This document shows positions 58,937-64,000 of a stretch of 64,000 nucleotides of DNA, in pieces. Source of the stretch: Paracyclopina nana (lineage: Eukaryota; Arthropoda; Copepoda; Cyclopoida; Cyclopettidae); contig JAGUCH010000006.1 in NCBI GenBank assembly GCA_019096065.1, positions 4,422,001-4,486,000 of the forward strand. The letters are read 5' to 3'. The position numbers were made by a program, and so were the translations under genes. The notes under the pieces were generated by a model that was not told where the DNA came from, did no database searches, and worked only from the letters and a program-made list of their open reading frames with translations. Every line of letters begins with the position of its first letter. Within the stretch, counting starts at the first letter, position 1.

Positions 58937-60601
58937 TCAATGGAAAAACTCTTCATACAAATCGTTAATACCGCACATTTTGCCCAAGTAAAGTTCTAGC
59001 GCATTGTGTTGAAGCTGCTCGTGAACAACCAATGCGGAGCGCGTATTAAACTTTTGCTCGCATCCACTTTGAGAACATTCATAGCTAATAGTACTACTAC
59101 TTGCCTTTGAATAGTGGGGAATTAGGCAATCCATGTAATGGTTCACGGCCAAGTGGAGCATAATTTCGGCCTTCGTCTTGAAGCTGACACCCCCGACGGA
59201 GCAACGAAGGCACTTATACCTGAAAAAGAAAAGTTGAAGCCTTCAGTGTCAAAAGAAGTCTTTATGACCTCCTCGTATACTTTTGCTATAAGCAACTCTA
59301 AACTTTCAAGTCATAGAAAGTTTAAGCAATGAGGAGAACAGCAGGAACATAGCTAGCGAAAAACTTTGAGAGCAGCCAGCATAGCAATTTTATGTAGACA
59401 CACACACTGTAACTTGAAGAAGTAAGTTGACCCCAAAAAAGTAGAAGGAGTATATGGTAATTTGAAGTTGACTGTCACGGAGCACTGAGAAAGAAAGGGA
59501 GGAAATAGCGGCTCGCAAACTCTTTGCGACACATTCTGCTCTCCGAGGAATTTTGATTTTCTCCAGAATGGGAGAAAAAAGTGTCTGGTAGCCGCAAAGT
59601 GGACACATGTCCATTTCTTGTGTGCGGCGCAAGATTTGCAAGATGTAGGCCGAATGGTATCTCTTACACTGAAATGAGATTACGAGATTTTTTACCGAGA
59701 GAGCAAATCCGGATATTACTTTCACTAATAGCCTCAACTAGCAAGCTGCTTTGTCATATGATCGATTTAAGAAATATAATTAAGATGCGACCTACTTAAT
59801 CTGATTTCTTCCGGAATGAGATTTGTCCACTTGCAATGGCATGTAATCAGCTGGCTCAAGTTTCATCTCAGTCACTTTGGCCATCAAATTTTCATGCGAA
59901 AAGTTACGATCACTCGTCGCCACTAAATCAAGCAGGTATAAACCAAGGTGATTGTTCAAGATGTGATGATTGACCTCAATCTTGTCAGGGACACCATCTT
60001 CACAGTCAAATAAGTCACATAGTGGGCAACACCAGAGCCTGAACATATCTGCCAAGATATGTTGAATAATGTATTCACACGCGCTTCTGGATTCAAAATG
60101 CTTTTCTCGAATGTAATTCAGCCATTTTGTGGCCTTCTTCTCCGTGACCACGACAGGAGGCTTTGCTACTGGCTGCACAGCATTGGCTTTCTCATCCGGA
60201 TTCGCAAGATTGGAGATGTACTTCAATTGGCGAATGTAACGGGAAACATGAATAACTTTGACATCATCATTGAAGGAGACCTTCTTCTTCTTCTTGCTCG
60301 AATTGACAGCCTCTCCAATTGCTGCATTTGCACCAATAACCGTTTTGAGGGCATTTTTGAAAGAGGCATCTTCATTTTTTCTCTTTTTCACAACTCTGAC
60401 GACTCGTTTTTCAGGGAGATTTCCGAAAATATCGAAGGTTTTCAGCGTCTTTTTTGTTTCGTCCAACCGAGAAATTGTTGCAGGAATTTGTAAACGTTCT
60501 TTGAAAGTCTCCTCCTTAATGAGCAATTCATCCACAATCACAATGCAGGGCTTGATCTTGAATTTGTGGCGATAATAATGCATCTTTTTTCCTATCGCCA
60601 T
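58937..60601 (-). CDS. C2H2 zinc-finger protein with a PP1-docking-like motif (2 exons)
   Basis: Model: 60601-59796 joined to 59219-58937 (AA|GTAGGT donor, TTTTTCAG acceptor, phase 2), about 362 aa. The joined codon restores Lys before YKCLRC. The N-terminal half is basic; near residues 107-115 a lysine run leads into KVSFNDD, which fits the RVxF motif that binds protein phosphatase 1. The C-terminal third has three Cys2-His2 fingers: CPLC...HHILNNH near 200, CLRC...HLAVNH at the exon junction, and a classical CX4CX12HX4H near the end. The family is not recognised. It likely binds nucleic acid in the nucleus. The start ATG has an AAAATGGCG context. The donor is weak, so the splice model needs transcript evidence; without splicing the frame ends at 59792. 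Confidence 0.65.
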
Positions 60602-60947
60602 TTTGCACGCGGGTATTACGCGTTCGCGTACAAAATTGATGTAAACAAAAAACTAGTTGAGATGCGCGCATGATCGCGTTAGCTCAATTCGCGCAACCTC
60701 ACATTATTCCATGCAAGATTCCACGATAATTTTAGCCTTCACTTGGCAACAGACGGGCAAAATTGTCACTTATGATCGATAGCCGATCCTATGCGTGTAC
60801 GTTTCTGTAAAAGTGTGACATCTAGCTGGCATTTCTATGCAAAAAAGCTTCCTTGCTTTGATGCATGGCCATTGTTTGAAACAGATGCAAGGCTAGCAAT
60901 AAATAATCTACTATAGAAGTGTGTAAACAGAAAGCCTTGTAAAATGC

Positions 60948-62261
<1,314 letters not shown>

Positions 62262-62400
62262 CTACTGCTGTAGCAATCCACGAAACTTCAATGGAATCTA
62301 GGCCATTCTGGCATGATGTCTGGCTGTTGTGCAATGGCAAAGTTTGATCAATATTGAAGAAAGTGAGCTCGGAAAATTAGAAAGCCGACCCGAGCGAGGT

Positions 62401-62447
62401 GATAAAATTGGACGAGACTTTGTGAGTCTCACGGGTATAATTTTATC
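62401..62447. repeat. Nested inverted repeat between BRCA1-like and TTLL1
   Basis: GATAAAATT (62401-62409) pairs with AATTTTATC (62439-62447). Within it GAGACT (62414-62419) pairs with AGTCTC (62425-62430) across a 5-nt loop. It lies in the 285-bp gap between the two genes and could act at the RNA level in transcript processing. Confidence 0.55.
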
Positions 62448-62522
62448 TTGATGACTGTTATATATGAGATACAAAATGTTGTATACGATTTTATGAAGGG
62501 GCCACGCAAGCATCGATATCAA

Positions 62523-64000
62523 TCAATTTAAATAGTAGCCTGCCTTGACCAACTCGTCTGATGATGCCTCGTGCATTAAGTATGCAGTAAATGGTTGGAT
62601 GGAGAAAGCGCTTAACGAATCCAGAATCCAATCAAAGTTCACTGTTACCAACTTGAACGTCTTGAAATTTCGCAGTGATTCCGCAGAGACACCCTGAGAG
62701 GAATCCTCATCAACAACAATCACACCTTTCAGTTTAAAAGACATGGAGTGAATGGATCTTGTTAACTTGGCTCCTTCAGACTTCAAGAAAAATTGCAAAT
62801 CTTCTTTACCCATACGACCAAATGAGCCACTCAAATAAATTTCATAGTCTTGGAATAGCTTTGCATTCACACTTCTGGTTCTTGAACGCATTGGCCCCGG
62901 TTCATGGTTAACATCCAAAGCCTCAAAGGGATAGGGGCTGATCAGTTCGTTTTGAGCAAGACATTCCTTAATCCACTTCATGCCTACGACCATTTTCTGC
63001 TTGACAATGGCCAAAAAGAATTTAAGCGTTCGGTCAGCACACATATTCTCATTATGGTTAGCAACTAGATGAGTGACCTTATCATCTACCAAGTTTTGGA
63101 CTTTCAAATTGAATCTCTTAACGAGCTCATTGAAAGCTTCTTTATCTCGTCCACTGATCCCTGAGCAAACCAAGACCATCGTTTTTCTCTCCTCGTCAGA
63201 CACCACACTAGTAGCCTTGGAAAATTCATTTTTCCCTAGCTGGTTTTGCTTTTTTGGCTTTTGAGGAGTGCTTGCAAACATGTCATCATCACTTTCCTCT
63301 ATTTGCGTGGGATTGGAGCATTGAGTTGTGCTGTTCTGCGAAGCTTGCAACATGGCATCCGGAGAATACCTGCCAACAATAAGTGACCCGTGAAGATCTA
63401 TGTTTCGACCCTTACCCGCTGAAACTTGGCTATTAGGCAGCAGAGAATCAAATTCATCTTCGTCCACTAACTGTCGTCGAAGCCTCTTTTTTTCAATTGG
63501 CTCTTCAGTTGTATTGGGAAAGAGACAAGCTTCTTTATCGCGACTAGAAAAACTAGATCGTATTTCATCATCACCGACCAGGATCGAGCTACACTGTGAT
63601 GTTGGCGCATTTGCTTCGATTATGTTGAGAATTTCATGCGATTCTTGTTCATCAAAACGTCGGAGATTTCGAGAATTTTTGTTTGTATCCATAGATGGAT
63701 GCCTCGCTTTTTTTGAAGGTCCTGGTTCATCGTCAACCAGTCGCCGACGCTTATTAGTAAGCCTACTATAGTCGACTGACGAGGCTAATTTTGAGGGCCT
63801 ATTGTCTTCAAGGTGAGCCTGGAATGGCCTTTCAGAAATATCTTCTTTAAGACCATACTCATCTGAGGAGAAACTATCGTGGGTTACCGGACAAAGACTG
63901 CCTTTCAAAAGAAACGGAACCAACTTTCGACTTTCCTTCTTTACACTTAATCTGCCACGCATCACGAAGGAGAATGGCTTAGACGCTTTTTGAGTATCGG
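62523..64000 (-). CDS. BRCA1-like tandem-BRCT protein (3' part, truncated by window)
   Basis: One open frame runs from the right edge to TAA-type stop at 62523; the first ATG is at 63962 but codons upstream remain open to the edge, so the start is probably outside. The first ~250 residues are polar, Ser/Asp-rich, with basic KRRR patches, typical of the disordered middle of BRCA1. Two BRCT repeats follow (about 255-345 and 365-470 from that ATG): KTMVLVCSGISG, CADRTLKFFLAIV, GPMRSRTRS linker, KLFQDYEIYLSGSFG and VNFDWILDS. The CxRTLKxFL helix and the arrangement of the last repeat match BRCA1 better than BARD1. BRCA1 works in a ubiquitin ligase for homologous-recombination repair; tandem BRCTs bind phosphoserine peptides. 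The RING end is not in view. Confidence 0.85.
   Translation of the reverse strand, partial: DTQKASKPFSFVMRGRLSVKKESRKLVPFLLKGSLCPVTHDSFSSDEYGLKEDISERPFQAHLEDNRPSKLASSVDYSRLTNKRRRLVDDEPGPSKKARHPSMDTNKNSRNLRRFDEQESHEILNIIEANAPTSQCSSILVGDDEIRSSFSSRDKEACLFPNTTEEPIEKKRLRRQLVDEDEFDSLLPNSQVSAGKGRNIDLHGSLIVGRYSPDAMLQASQNSTTQCSNPTQIEESDDDMFASTPQKPKKQNQLGKNEFSKATSVVSDEERKTMVLVCSGISGRDKEAFNELVKRFNLKVQNLVDDKVTHLVANHNENMCADRTLKFFLAIVKQKMVVGMKWIKECLAQNELISPYPFEALDVNHEPGPMRSRTRSVNAKLFQDYEIYLSGSFGRMGKEDLQFFLKSEGAKLTRSIHSMSFKLKGVIVVDEDSSQGVSAESLRNFKTFKLVTVNFDWILDSLSAFSIQPFTAYLMHEASSDELVKAGYYLN

Noticed and set aside
59390..59737. Minus-strand frame in the zinc-finger gene intron with CPLCGYQT after a CATTTCAG acceptor
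   Set aside because: Looks finger-like but lacks the paired histidines and has no good donor. The two-exon model already joins in frame.

Overview
This is a metazoan nuclear genome window: genes are split by GT-AG introns of 65 bp to 7.8 kb, intergenic DNA is AT-rich and full of small inverted-repeat transposons, and the recognisable proteins are animal families (two PIM-type kinases, a TTLL1-type tubulin polyglutamylase and a BRCA1-like BRCT protein). An intact BEL/Pao LTR retrotransposon points to an invertebrate. The species cannot be fixed from sequence alone.

Layout. 1-6145: gene-free, with one MITE-like element and a hairpin close to the first gene. 6146-16134 (+): PIM-like kinase 1, four coding exons and a 7.8 kb third intron carrying a MITE and a long foldback. 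16135-25730: gene-poor, with a second, inverted copy of the same MITE and CTCF-like motifs. 25735-39535 (-): a 13.8 kb BEL/Pao element with identical 556-bp LTRs, a 4-bp target duplication, a primer site matching tRNA-Lys(CUU), an uninterrupted 2904-aa Gag-Pol and a second intact 1169-aa ORF where an envelope gene might sit. 39540-51665: gene-poor, with a cluster of inverted repeats at 42.95-43.32 kb and a MITE at 45.2-45.6 kb. 51666-56474 (-): PIM-like kinase 2, tail-to-tail with kinase 1 and sharing its exon phases. 58937-64000 (-): three closely spaced genes on one strand: a C2H2 zinc-finger protein with a PP1-docking-like motif, TTLL1, and the 3' part of a BRCA1-like gene that runs off the window.

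Most unusual signal. The retrotransposon carries about 50 internal short inverted repeats, plus five in each LTR. They share one geometry: a stem of 4-9 bp ending in GC, a 3-nt loop, then GC and the complementary stem. Stem sequences differ from copy to copy but stay self-complementary. They occur in gag, protease, RT, integrase, ORF2, the pol-ORF2 spacer and the LTRs, in different reading frames, and are scarce in flanking DNA. This looks like a structural nucleic-acid signal. ORF2 itself is also unusual: an RS-rich N-terminus, a region resembling a degenerate DEDD 3'-5' exonuclease fold, and C-terminal zinc knuckles.
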